Shown: positions 1 to 7,043, counted from the stretch's first letter. The stretch is DNA of 8,495 bases from Bacillota bacterium (GCA_023405135.1 JAEXYZ010000073.1:1-8495), one strand, 5' to 3'. Numbers and translations: made by a program. Notes: generated by a model from the sequence alone, not told the origin.

Positions 1-113
1 GCGACTCCTGCGGGAACAGCCCGAGACTCGAGACCCCACAGGAGCGTAGCGACGAGGAGGCTCAGGGCCAGCCCTGGATGCGCGTCCCCGGAACGGAAAT
101 CAATTTTCTTAGT
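1..113. repeat. GC-rich interspersed Bacillaceae-type repeat (left end cut by window)
   Basis: About 70 percent of the first 90 bases are G or C, in sharp contrast to the AT-rich surroundings. The stretch contains an imperfect inverted repeat (CTCCTGCGGG near 5-14 against CCCACAGGAG near 35-44, one mismatch). It also has a short hairpin, CAGGG/CCCTG (63-67 and 72-76), and ends in GGAACGGAAATCAA. From memory, very similar intergenic elements with this GGAACGGAAATCAAC ending occur in many copies in Bacillaceae and Planococcaceae genomes. No reading frame fits it. It probably begins a little before the window. Its function is unknown; it may be a non-autonomous mobile or REP-like element. Confidence 0.6.
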
Positions 114-115
114 AT

Positions 116-165
116 CAAATAAACACCTTTTTTCTTATTAAGAAAAATGGTGTTTATTTGTTTTG
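116..165. terminator. Long near-perfect hairpin, probable (bidirectional) terminator
   Basis: A perfect 12-base inverted repeat, CAAATAAACACC (116-127) and GGTGTTTATTTG (149-160), encloses a second perfect 8-base stem (129-136 with 140-147) around an ATT loop. Only one T-T mismatch separates the two stems, and TTTTG follows. Both strands give a hairpin followed by a T-rich run, so it could stop transcription from either side. It most likely ends a gene lying to the left of the window. Confidence 0.6.
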
Positions 166-292
166 TCCCACCCTCTTCAAACTTATTTAGTTGCAGGTAA
201 GCAATTGGTTATTTAGGATGAATATAAAGGAAATAAACTTTACACTTTTAAGTAAGAGATAATCAAAAGGTAGGAATGAATGAGGTGTTCTT

Positions 293-634
293 TTGAAATT
301 TCTTGTAATTGGCGGAATTGTATTTGGTGCTAGTATTTTTTCCTTATTACCAATTTTGTCTGCATATTACTTCCAACCAACTTTAAAAGATAGTATAAAA
401 TTTAATATATATTTTCTTCCCTTTTCATTTATTGGAAATTTAGTACTAGCATGGGCTTTCATTCAAGGTAGTAAAATATTTGGAAATACAGTAATGCTTG
501 GCGGTATTCAAACAGGAGTAAATGCAGTTCTCATTACCGTTTTATCTATTTTAGTTTTACAGCAGAAAATTTCAGTATATTCTATTATTGGCATTTTATT
601 GATTGCTGTAGGTGCTGTCCTTTTAAATAAATAA
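293..634 (+). CDS. Half-size DMT/SMR-like four-helix membrane protein
   Basis: The 113-residue product is almost entirely hydrophobic, with four predicted transmembrane helices at about residues 3-26, 38-58, 67-90 and 94-111. The size, four-helix layout and last helix (IIGILLIAVGAVLLNK) resemble small multidrug resistance and half-length EamA proteins of the drug/metabolite transporter superfamily. Such proteins work as dimers in the cytoplasmic membrane. The glutamate in helix 1 that is essential in classical SMR pumps is absent, so drug/proton antiport should not be assumed. The TTG start is chosen because GAGGTG (282-287) sits five bases upstream and the nearby ATGs are in other frames. 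The gene stands alone and a terminator follows within 40 bases. It could also be a remnant of a ten-helix EamA permease. The substrate is unknown. Confidence 0.7.
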   Translation: MKFLVIGGIVFGASIFSLLPILSAYYFQPTLKDSIKFNIYFLPFSFIGNLVLAWAFIQGSKIFGNTVMLGGIQTGVNAVLITVLSILVLQQKISVYSIIGILLIAVGAVLLNK

Positions 635-671
635 CAATTTTTCCATGTAAACAATTTGGAGAAGCGCGGAT

Positions 672-698
672 GGACTGTTTTGAAGCAGTCTATTTTTA
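672..698 (+). terminator. Rho-independent terminator after the 113-aa membrane protein
   Basis: GACTG (673-677) pairs with CAGTC (686-690); an inner U-A pair and a G-U wobble extend the stem around a TTGA loop. TATTTTTATT follows directly. It separates the 113-residue membrane protein gene from the oxidoreductase gene. Confidence 0.65.
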
Positions 699-823
699 TT
701 GGCATTTTTCGGATGAAAACGAGTCTGTATTAAAATCTCGCGAAGATTAATTTACAAAATTCATAATATTTCTAAATCATATCTATCTAGTATAAGATAA
801 TAGGAGAGGAGTGTGATCAATAA

Positions 824-1819
824 ATGAAAGTGCAAGTAATTAATAAATTTGGAGATTGTTCTGTTTTTGAAATTGCTGAAGTTGCTAAGCCTGAAGTCAT
901 TCCTGGTCATGTTTTAATACAAGTAAAAGCAACAAGTGTTAATCCAATTGATACGAAAATACGTAGCGGTGTTGTATCAGCAGTTGCACCACAATTTCCA
1001 GCAGTGTTACACGGCGATGTAGCTGGTGTTGTGACAGAAGTTGGAGAAGGAGTAACAGAGTTTAAAGTAGGCGATGAAGTGTATGGATGCGCAGGTGGTT
1101 TTAAAGGAACGGGTGGAGCCCTTGCAGAGTATATGCTTGCAGATGTACAGCTTCTAGCTCGTAAACCAAAAAACTTAACGATGGCACAAGCTGCAGCGCT
1201 TCCATTAGTAACGATTACTGCATGGGAAGCGCTTTATAATCGAGGCAATGTTCAAAAGGGGCAAACAGTACTTGTTCATGCTGCTACTGGTGGGGTAGGT
1301 CATGTTGCCATTCAGTTAGCGAAGTTAGCCGGTGCAAAAGTATTTACAACAGCATCATCTGAGGAAAAGCTCCAAATCGGAAAAAGTTTAGGTGCGGATG
1401 CGGCGATTAATTATCGAGAACAATCTGTAGAGGACTACGTAAAGGAATATACAGATGGAAAAGGATTCGATATTGTTTTTGATACGGTCGGTGGCGACAA
1501 CCTAGATCGTTCTTTCCAAGCGGCAGCTTTGAATGGAACAGTATTAGCAATCGCAGCACGCTCAACCCATGATTTGTCTCCTCTCCATTCTAAAGGACTA
1601 TCTTTACACATTACGTTCATGCTCTTAAAAATAATTAATAAAGAACAAAGACAAGATCACGGGAAAATTTTACGACAAGTAACGAATCTTGTAGAGGAAG
1701 GGAAACTTCATCCGTTAGTTGATAAAAAATCTTTTACCTTTGATCAAGTAAGTGAAGCCCATGCATACTTAGAATCTAACAAAGCAATTGGAAAAGTTGT
1801 ATTAACGAATGAAATGTAA
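824..1819 (+). CDS. Zinc-independent medium-chain reductase, NADPH:quinone oxidoreductase-like
   Basis: The 331-residue product has the normal length and layout of the quinone oxidoreductase branch of the medium-chain dehydrogenase/reductase superfamily. The N-terminal GroES-like catalytic domain carries VNPIDTKIRSG (39-49) and HGDVAGVV (63-70). The Rossmann domain has the nucleotide-binding motif AATGGVGHVA (153-162). The C-terminal segment ends in AIGKVVL (321-327). The zinc-liganding and structural-zinc cysteines of alcohol dehydrogenases are absent, so the likely reaction is NAD(P)H-dependent reduction of a quinone or activated enone in the cytosol; the real substrate is not readable. ATG 824 follows GGAGAGGAG (803-811) at a somewhat long spacing. 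A possible -10 (TATAAG, 791-796) lacks a convincing -35 and would put the transcript start on the ribosome site. No terminator is visible before the next gene. Confidence 0.9.
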   Translation: MKVQVINKFGDCSVFEIAEVAKPEVIPGHVLIQVKATSVNPIDTKIRSGVVSAVAPQFPAVLHGDVAGVVTEVGEGVTEFKVGDEVYGCAGGFKGTGGALAEYMLADVQLLARKPKNLTMAQAAALPLVTITAWEALYNRGNVQKGQTVLVHAATGGVGHVAIQLAKLAGAKVFTTASSEEKLQIGKSLGADAAINYREQSVEDYVKEYTDGKGFDIVFDTVGGDNLDRSFQAAALNGTVLAIAARSTHDLSPLHSKGLSLHITFMLLKIINKEQRQDHGKILRQVTNLVEEGKLHPLVDKKSFTFDQVSEAHAYLESNKAIGKVVLTNEM

Positions 1820-1885
1820 TTCTGACTTTAAGGTAATATTTGGCGAATTGTGAAGTAATTCATTTCAAAAAAAGGAGAGCTACAT

Positions 1886-2248
1886 TTGGAAAAGTATAAA
1901 TGGTCAACTTATTTATGGAAATTGCTATGGGTTTTCGGATTGGTTCTTTTATCATCAATAATTGTACATTTTGAAAATCAAGTCAGATATATTGTGAACG
2001 CAACATTTAATTTTAGTCTACTTATTTGGTCTAATTTAATTTTTTCGATTATATTTGGAATCTATATTTCTCTTATTTTCGTAAAAAAATGGTATTTTGC
2101 AAATAAAATAAGCTTTAAAAGCGTCCATGTTAACTTGGCCGCTTTTTTCAATTTATTTCTCATTTCATATTTCCAAATTTTATTAATACTTTATTTAACT
2201 CTGTTTATTTTACTTTATATGAAAAGTTTCATAATCTTTCTAGATTAG
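1886..2248 (+). CDS. Small hydrophobic membrane protein, function unknown
   Basis: I do not recognise this 120-residue protein. It is very rich in Phe, Ile, Leu and Tyr. Hydrophobic helices are likely at about residues 9-27 and 43-66, with a long third stretch at 82-118 that may form one or two helices. Short basic segments (KK at 67-68, FKS near 77-79) separate them. No catalytic or ligand motif is visible. Translation starts at a TTG eight bases after the strong site AAAGGAGAG (1871-1879), which supports a real gene. It begins 66 bases after the oxidoreductase stop with no hairpin between them, so co-transcription is possible. The base composition is even more AT-rich than its neighbours, as expected for such a hydrophobic protein. 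Confidence 0.6.
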   Translation: MEKYKWSTYLWKLLWVFGLVLLSSIIVHFENQVRYIVNATFNFSLLIWSNLIFSIIFGIYISLIFVKKWYFANKISFKSVHVNLAAFFNLFLISYFQILLILYLTLFILLYMKSFIIFLD

Positions 2249-2324
2249 CCTAGATATAATAGGATTTTCATATATTAAAAAATTTTTTTAGTTTGAATAT
2301 ATATATTTACTCTAGTCTTTTCAT

Positions 2325-2353
2325 TTAAAAAGTTCTGAATTTTCCAGTATAAT
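2325..2353 (+). promoter_or_regulatory. Sigma-A-type promoter of the ybaK-like/VOC/PstS-like operon
   Basis: A perfect -10 box TATAAT (2348-2353) lies exactly 17 bases downstream of TTAAAA (2325-2330), which matches four of six -35 positions. Transcription would start near 2360, leaving a leader of about 37 bases before the ATG at 2397. Position and spacing fit vegetative expression of the downstream genes. Confidence 0.55.
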
Positions 2354-2396
2354 AAAACGAAATTCATATTAATTGGAAAAGAAAGGATTGTTTTTT

Positions 2397-2918
2397 ATGT
2401 CATTACAAAGTGTTCGTGAGCATTTCAAAAAGTTTAATCGTGATCATGATATATTGGAATATGAACAAATTAGTGCAACGGTGGAACAAGCTGCTAATGC
2501 GTTAAATGTACTACCAGCAAAAATAGCGAAAACTTTATCGTTTAAAAATAAAGAGGGAGAAGCATTTTTAGTCGTCACTGCTGGGGATGCGAAAATTGAT
2601 AATAAAAAATTTCGTGAGCAATTTGATATAAAAGCGAAAATGTTAAATGCAGAAGAAGTTGTTGAACAAACAGGACATGTTGTAGGAGGTGTTTGTCCAT
2701 TTGGTCTTGCGAAAAATCTAAATGTATATTTGGATATTTCAATGAAACGTTTTACAACGGTTTTTCCTGCATGCGGAAGTGTGAATTCTGCCATTGAACT
2801 TACTTGTGATGAATTAGAGCAATATTCATCTGCTGTTCAATGGGTAGATGTTAGCAAAGATTGGGATAAAAACCTAATTGAACTAAATTCGTCTAAAGAT
2901 AATAAAGTTATAAATTAA
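2397..2918 (+). CDS. YbaK/EbsC-type aminoacyl-tRNA (prolyl-tRNA) deacylase
   Basis: The 173-residue product is a stand-alone YbaK-type editing domain. Members hydrolyse mischarged tRNAs, classically Cys-tRNA(Pro) or Ala-tRNA(Pro), in the cytosol. Supporting segments are KIAKTLSFKNKEG (42-54), containing the lysine region conserved in the family, VVTAGDAKIDNKKFRE (59-74), the glycine-rich GHVVGGVCPFGL (93-104) and FPACGSVNSAIELT (123-136), which form the substrate pocket. A hydrophilic tail of about 25 residues follows. The ATG at 2397 is preferred over an in-frame TTG at 2373 because AAAGGA (2382-2387) is nine bases before it and homologous proteins start close to this methionine. The next gene begins 18 bases after the stop. 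It is similar in type to Bacillus subtilis YwhH, but the exact tRNA specificity is not deducible. Confidence 0.85.
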   Translation: MSLQSVREHFKKFNRDHDILEYEQISATVEQAANALNVLPAKIAKTLSFKNKEGEAFLVVTAGDAKIDNKKFREQFDIKAKMLNAEEVVEQTGHVVGGVCPFGLAKNLNVYLDISMKRFTTVFPACGSVNSAIELTCDELEQYSSAVQWVDVSKDWDKNLIELNSSKDNKVIN

Positions 2919-2936
2919 CAAATTGGGGGAAGTTTA

Positions 2937-3695
2937 ATGTATTTAGTAGATCACATTGTTCATTTCGTGGACAAGCCAGAGCAACTAGTAGAAGAAACGA
3001 AAAAGATTGGCCTTTACACAGTAAATGGTGGAAATCATGCGATGTGGGGGACATATAATTCATTAAGTTATTTTGGATTATCTTACATTGAATTTATTGG
3101 TATTTTTGATGATGAATTGTTTGAAAAATCAGCTCTTGAACCATTTACATTACATGAATCCTATAAAAAACGAAATCGCCAAAATGGTTTTACTCGAATT
3201 GCAATAAGAACAACGACAATTGAAGAAGATGCACAAAGGCTTAAAAATATGGGGCTAGAAGTTTATGGACCTGAAACGTTTTCACGAACACGTCCGGACG
3301 GCTCTGTACTAAAATGGAAATTACTTCATTTTGGTAAGGCAAACGAAGACATGGAATTCCCATTTTTCATTCAATGGGAAGGTAGTGATGAAGAGCGCTA
3401 TGATGAACTAGTGAAGAAGGGAACAATCGGGGAGCATCCATTAGGCAATTTAAAAATCAAAGAAGTTTCATATGTTGTTTACGATTTACAAGTTGCAAAA
3501 GATTGGGCGGCGATTTTTGATTTTGACATGGAAGTAGAGGAAACGTACATAAAACTAAAAGCACCTAATTGTGTCATTGGATTTTATAAAAATGATGATG
3601 TGAAAAAACCGCAAATTAACCAAGTGATTATTTCTGGTTCTAAAGAACAAAAAGAGATTGAACTAGAGGGAGCTAACTATAAATTTGCAAGGTGA
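2937..3695 (+). CDS. VOC-superfamily glyoxalase-like domain protein
   Basis: The 252-residue product fits the long glyoxalase-like (Glyoxalase_3-type) group of the vicinal oxygen chelate superfamily. The first module opens with MYLVDHIVHFV, whose His6 is at the usual metal-ligand position. It continues with GGNHAMWGTYN (31-41) and YIEF (50-53), where Glu52 is a candidate second ligand. A later module (from about residue 172, KIKEVSYVVYDL) repeats the beta-alpha-beta pattern but has no clear metal ligands, so it may be structural. The true substrate and reaction of this group are mostly uncharacterised; lactoylglutathione lyase activity should not be assumed. ATG 2937 follows GGGGGA (2925-2930) by six bases. 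It lies 18 bases after the deacylase gene and 36 bases before the PstS-like gene, consistent with one operon. Confidence 0.8.
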   Translation: MYLVDHIVHFVDKPEQLVEETKKIGLYTVNGGNHAMWGTYNSLSYFGLSYIEFIGIFDDELFEKSALEPFTLHESYKKRNRQNGFTRIAIRTTTIEEDAQRLKNMGLEVYGPETFSRTRPDGSVLKWKLLHFGKANEDMEFPFFIQWEGSDEERYDELVKKGTIGEHPLGNLKIKEVSYVVYDLQVAKDWAAIFDFDMEVEETYIKLKAPNCVIGFYKNDDVKKPQINQVIISGSKEQKEIELEGANYKFAR

Positions 3696-3731
3696 TAAAG
3701 GATTCCATTTCAAATAAGAGGGTGCATTTCT

Positions 3732-4880
3732 ATGTTCGATAAAATTATGGCATCTATTTTTACTTTTTTAAGTATAGGTTTTGTAACAGTGATTTTAGTA
3801 TTCGGTTTTGCAATAGTAGGAGAAATTTATTACATCGCTTTAATTGTTGCGAGTGCTATTATTCTATTTTTACTAATTGTTCTTAAAATAAATGGTTTTT
3901 TCAAAACAAAGAAAAGAAAAATAGTGTTTGCTAGCATATCAATTGTTGTCATTACAATTTCAGCAATCTCACCTATTAAACAAGCATACATTAATAGTAT
4001 TCCAACAGTAGGTGCAGAGGTGCCAATTTACCAATATGAGCCATTTTCAGAGGATAATAAAGTCGTAACATTAGATGATGAAGCGACTTTGAAGCTTACT
4101 GATGACTTGCCACGAATTGATGGTGCAACGGCTCTCTATCCACTATATTCGGCAATTGTGGAAGCAACTTATCCAAAGAGAGAATATAATCCATATGATA
4201 GTGAAGTAATGGTCAATACGACGCCAGACGCTTATACAAATTTAATTAAAGGCAAAGTCGATATGATTTTTGTAGCAGGTCCATCAGAATCACAACAAAA
4301 TTGGGCAAAGAAAAAAGGTACTGAATTAAAATTAACTCCTATAGGAAAAGAAGCCTTTGTTTTCTTTGTAAATCAAAAAAATAGTATCGATGGATTAACT
4401 CTTGAACAAATTAAAAAAATTTATTCAGGTGAAGTGAAAAATTGGCAAGAGGTTGGTGGAGATAATGATTCAATTCGTGCATTCCAACGACCAGAAGATA
4501 GTGGATCTCAAACAGCTCTTCAGAAATTAATGGGGGATACGCCTATTATGGAAGCACCTACAGAAAACATTGCTTCTGGAATGGGTGGCATTATTCATGA
4601 AGTATCACAATATAGAAATTTTAAAAATGCCATTGGATATACATTCCGTTATTATTCAACGGAAATGGTGCAAAATGACCAAATTAAACTGTTAGAGATT
4701 GATGGTGTTAAGCCAACGAAGGAAACGATTCGAGATGGAAGTTACCCAATTTCTTCTGAATTTTATATTGTTACAGCAGGAACTACGAATCCTAATGTTG
4801 ATAAACTGATTGACTGGGTATTGTCACCACAAGGTCAACAACTTGTTGAGAAGGTAGGATATGTTCCGATTGTAGAATAA
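3732..4880 (+). CDS. Membrane-anchored PstS-like phosphate-binding protein
   Basis: This 382-residue protein joins three N-terminal transmembrane helices (about 8-30, 33-53 and 63-80) to an extracytoplasmic type-II binding-protein domain from about residue 95. PstS-family signatures are IDGATALYP (129-137, the DGSST-type anion loop), DMIFVAGPS (177-185), LTLEQIKKIYSGEVKNW (222-238), RPEDSGSQT (253-261, the second anion loop) and the C-terminal DWVLSPQGQQLVEKVGY. PstS proteins of Gram-positives are normally lipoproteins; here there is no lipobox and no cysteine at all, so the helices serve as anchor. No pstC, pstA or pstB is adjacent, so it may act with a transporter encoded elsewhere, or in sensing. 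AGAGGGTG (3717-3724) lies seven bases before the ATG. A terminator follows, so this is the last gene of the operon. Confidence 0.85.
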   Translation: MFDKIMASIFTFLSIGFVTVILVFGFAIVGEIYYIALIVASAIILFLLIVLKINGFFKTKKRKIVFASISIVVITISAISPIKQAYINSIPTVGAEVPIYQYEPFSEDNKVVTLDDEATLKLTDDLPRIDGATALYPLYSAIVEATYPKREYNPYDSEVMVNTTPDAYTNLIKGKVDMIFVAGPSESQQNWAKKKGTELKLTPIGKEAFVFFVNQKNSIDGLTLEQIKKIYSGEVKNWQEVGGDNDSIRAFQRPEDSGSQTALQKLMGDTPIMEAPTENIASGMGGIIHEVSQYRNFKNAIGYTFRYYSTEMVQNDQIKLLEIDGVKPTKETIRDGSYPISSEFYIVTAGTTNPNVDKLIDWVLSPQGQQLVEKVGYVPIVE

Positions 4881-4888
4881 AATATTCA

Positions 4889-4940
4889 ATGTACCTTAAA
4901 AGGGTCTTTCTAAACGGCTCTTTTAAGGACATTTTATTTT
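4889..4940 (+). terminator. Rho-independent terminator of the PstS-like operon
   Basis: CCTTAAAAGGG (4894-4904) pairs with CTCTTTTAAGG (4918-4928) with one G-U pair. ATGT (4889-4892) and ACAT (4929-4932) extend the stem past a single bulged A. TTTTATTTT follows. The start is nine bases past the PstS-like stop codon. Confidence 0.85.
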
Positions 4941-4946
4941 AGAAAA

Positions 4947-4976
4947 TAAAAAAAACCAGTCCTAATTTTGACTGGT
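4947..4976 (-). terminator. Rho-independent terminator of the cold-shock gene
   Basis: On the minus strand ACCAGTC (4976-4970) pairs with GACTGGT (4961-4955) around an eight-base loop, and a run of eight or more T follows. It begins ten bases after the csp stop codon and sits back to back with the terminator of the convergent operon. Confidence 0.85.
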
Positions 4977-4985
4977 GCCTGTTAT

Positions 4986-5186
4986 TCATAGTTTGACTAC
5001 ATTTGAAGCTTGAGGACCTCGATTTCCTTCTACAATATCAAACGAAACCGGTTGTCCTTCTTCTAATGTTCGAAATCCTTCTTCCTGTATGCCTGTGAAG
5101 TGAACGAAAACGTCTTCACCATCGTTGCATTCAATAAAACCATAACCTTTTTCATTATTGAACCATTTAACTTTTCCTTGGTGCAT
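4986..5186 (-). CDS. CspA/CspB-family cold-shock protein (RNA chaperone)
   Basis: This is a complete 66-residue cold-shock domain, the standard length in Bacillales. It has the GKVKWF start (4-9), RNP-1 KGYGFI (13-18), RNP-2 VFVHF (26-30) and the C-terminal GPQASNVVKL. Such proteins form an OB-fold that binds single-stranded RNA and DNA and melts mRNA structure, aiding translation at low temperature and in rapid growth. The start is fixed by the family N-terminus and by GAGAGGAG on the minus strand (about 5202-5195) at good spacing. The predicted promoter gives a leader of roughly 57 bases, short compared with the long cold-inducible leaders of some csp genes. It is monocistronic, with its own terminator, and diverges from fhs. 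Several paralogues usually exist per genome, so I do not assign cspB, cspC or cspD. Confidence 0.95.
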   Translation of the reverse strand: MHQGKVKWFNNEKGYGFIECNDGEDVFVHFTGIQEEGFRTLEEGQPVSFDIVEGNRGPQASNVVKL

Positions 5187-5249
5187 TGAGGCGTTCTCCT
5201 CTCAATCATTGAAATGGCATCTATAGAATATTAAGATAATTACGAATAA

Positions 5250-5278
5250 ACTATACATTATTATGCTAATAGTGTCAA
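5250..5278 (-). promoter_or_regulatory. Strong sigma-A promoter of the cold-shock gene
   Basis: On the minus strand a perfect -35 TTGACA (5278-5273) is followed after exactly 17 bases by TATAGT (5255-5250), five of six matches to the -10 consensus. The predicted transcript start is near 5243, about 57 bases before the csp ATG. The -35 box is one arm of a palindrome shared with a TTGACA facing fhs. Confidence 0.75.
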
Positions 5279-5282
5279 CATT

Positions 5283-5337
5283 TTGACATTTTTCGTTTAC
5301 AACAATAGGTTTTTCTACTACATATTAAGCTTATAAT
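5283..5337 (+). promoter_or_regulatory. Candidate fhs promoter region
   Basis: Two incomplete candidates lie here. A perfect TTGACA (5283-5288) has only the weak -10 TAGGTT (5306-5311) at 17 bases. A perfect TATAAT (5332-5337) lacks a good -35 at 16-18 bases. Either could drive fhs at 5370; the second gives a leader of about 25 bases. No riboswitch-like structure is apparent between them and the gene. Confidence 0.35.
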
Positions 5338-5369
5338 AATATTGACACCAGATGAAAGTAGGCTAAAAC

Positions 5370-7043
5370 ATGACATTTACGAAACCATTATCTGATTTAG
5401 AAATAGCAACGAAAGCAACTTTAAAACCAATAACTGATATTGCAGCTACTGCACAAATTCCCTTTGAAGCAATAGAGCAATATGGAAAGTACAAAGCAAA
5501 AATTGATGTAAATAAAATTGGAGGGAAGCCAACAGGGAAAGTTGTCCTTGTTACAGCAACTAGTCCTACACCGGCTGGAGAAGGGAAATCGACTGTAACA
5601 GTAGGGCTTGCAGATGCATTAAAACAGTTAAACCAAAAAGTCATGGTAGCGTTACGGGAACCATCTTTAGGACCTGTCATGGGCATTAAAGGCGGTGCAA
5701 CAGGTGGAGGATATGCGCAAGTTGTGCCTATGGAAGAAATAAATTTGCATTTCACTGGAGATCTCCACGCAATTACAACAGCTAATAATGCGTTAGCAGC
5801 TTTAATTGATAATCATATTTTCCAAGGCAATGAGTTACAAATCGATCCGCGACGAGTCATTTGGAAACGTGTATTAGATATAAACGATCGTACACTACGT
5901 AAAGTAGTTGTCGGCTTAGGTGGGCCAATGCAAGGAGTGCCTCGTGAAGACGGCTTTGATATTACTGTTGCATCTGAAATTATGGCAGTTTTTTGCTTAG
6001 CTACTAGTTTGGAAAATTTAAAAGAACGTCTAGCGAATATTGTAATAGGCTATACATATTCTAAAGAGCCTGTATATGTGAAAGATTTAGGTGTTGAAGG
6101 TGCATTAACAGTTCTTTTAAAAGATGCCTTCAAACCGAATCTTGTTCAAACAATTGAAGGTACACCAGCACTAGTTCATGGTGGACCCTTTGCAAATATT
6201 GCTCATGGCTGTAATTCAATTATGGCAACGCAAACTGCTAGAAAACTAGCTGATATTGTTGTAACAGAGGCGGGATTCGGGGCAGATTTAGGTGCTGAGA
6301 AATTTATGAATATTAAAGCTCGACAAGGTGGTTTTGCTCCAAGTGCAGTTGTTGTTGTCACTACAATCCGCGCTCTTAAAATGCACGGTGGAGTAGAAAA
6401 ATCTGCTTTATCAAGTGAAAATATTGAAGCATTAAAAATAGGAATCCCAAATTTAGAAAAACATCTTGATACGATTCGACAATTCGGTGTTGAACCAATC
6501 GTAGCATTAAACCGATTTATTACGGATAGTGAAGCTGAAATTGATGTCATTTTAACTTGGGCAAAGAAGCGAGGAATACGAATTGCAAGAACGAATGTAT
6601 GGGAAGAAGGGGGCAAGGGAGGAATAGACCTTGCTAAACAAGTTTTAGAAGTACTCGAAGAACCTCAACAATTTGCACCATTATATGAAGTATCGGATTC
6701 TATCGAACAAAAAATTACGACGATTGTTCAAAAAGTATATGGTGGAGATGGTGTGCAATTTACAGACCAAGCAAAGAAACAAATAGCTCAAATTAAACAA
6801 TTTGGTTGGGATAAGCTGCCGATTTGTATGGCAAAAACACAATATTCACTATCTGATCAGCCAAGTTTACTTGGACGTCCTCAGTCATTTACGATTACAG
6901 TAAGAGAAGTGATTCCTAAATTAGGAGCTGGCTTCCTCGTTTGTTTAACAGGGGACATTATGACGATGCCAGGACTTCCAAAAGAACCTGCTGCTCTTGC
7001 AATGGATATAAATGACAATGGGGAAACAATCGGATTATTTTAA
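5370..7043 (+). CDS. fhs: Formate-tetrahydrofolate ligase (10-formyl-THF synthetase)
   Basis: The 557-residue protein has the full family length. It catalyses ATP-dependent joining of formate to tetrahydrofolate, giving 10-formyl-THF for purine synthesis and initiator Met-tRNA formylation in the cytosol. Visible family features are the N-terminal IATKATLKPITDIA, the P-loop-like TPAGEGKST (67-75), REPSLGPVMGIKGGATGGGY (96-115), MEEINLHFTGD (121-131), FANIAHGCNS in the middle, and the C-terminal GDIMTMPGLPKEPAA. This is the monofunctional bacterial form, without the FolD/MTHFD1 dehydrogenase-cyclohydrolase part. The start ATG has only a weak ribosome site (AAAGTAGG, 5355-5362), but the family N-terminus begins here. 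It stands alone, divergent from csp, and ends in a strong terminator. No key residue appears to be missing. Confidence 0.97.
   Translation: MTFTKPLSDLEIATKATLKPITDIAATAQIPFEAIEQYGKYKAKIDVNKIGGKPTGKVVLVTATSPTPAGEGKSTVTVGLADALKQLNQKVMVALREPSLGPVMGIKGGATGGGYAQVVPMEEINLHFTGDLHAITTANNALAALIDNHIFQGNELQIDPRRVIWKRVLDINDRTLRKVVVGLGGPMQGVPREDGFDITVASEIMAVFCLATSLENLKERLANIVIGYTYSKEPVYVKDLGVEGALTVLLKDAFKPNLVQTIEGTPALVHGGPFANIAHGCNSIMATQTARKLADIVVTEAGFGADLGAEKFMNIKARQGGFAPSAVVVVTTIRALKMHGGVEKSALSSENIEALKIGIPNLEKHLDTIRQFGVEPIVALNRFITDSEAEIDVILTWAKKRGIRIARTNVWEEGGKGGIDLAKQVLEVLEEPQQFAPLYEVSDSIEQKITTIVQKVYGGDGVQFTDQAKKQIAQIKQFGWDKLPICMAKTQYSLSDQPSLLGRPQSFTITVREVIPKLGAGFLVCLTGDIMTMPGLPKEPAALAMDINDNGETIGLF

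Noticed and set aside
239..267. TTTACA (239-244) and GATAAT (258-263) as a promoter for the 113-aa membrane protein
   Set aside because: The spacer is only 13 bases, too short for a normal sigma-A promoter.
2255..2260. TATAAT as a possible -10 box after the 120-aa membrane protein
   Set aside because: No acceptable -35 exists 16-18 bases upstream, and a much better promoter lies at 2325-2353 nearer the gene.
2444..2794. Open minus-strand frame of 116 codons inside the YbaK-like gene
   Set aside because: It is antisense to a well-supported gene and its translation shows no family motif.
5342..5347. TTGACA just before fhs as a -35 box
   Set aside because: A matching -10 would fall at the fhs start codon and the sequence there is not promoter-like.
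5187..5369. A riboswitch or long cold-shock leader between csp and fhs
   Set aside because: The csp leader is only about 57 bases by the predicted promoter, and no conserved folate-riboswitch-like structure is visible before fhs.
5363..5755. Open minus-strand frame of 130 codons over the fhs start, and a similar one at 6203-6616
   Set aside because: Both are antisense to fhs, whose protein motifs are unmistakable; these frames are shadows of its codon pattern.
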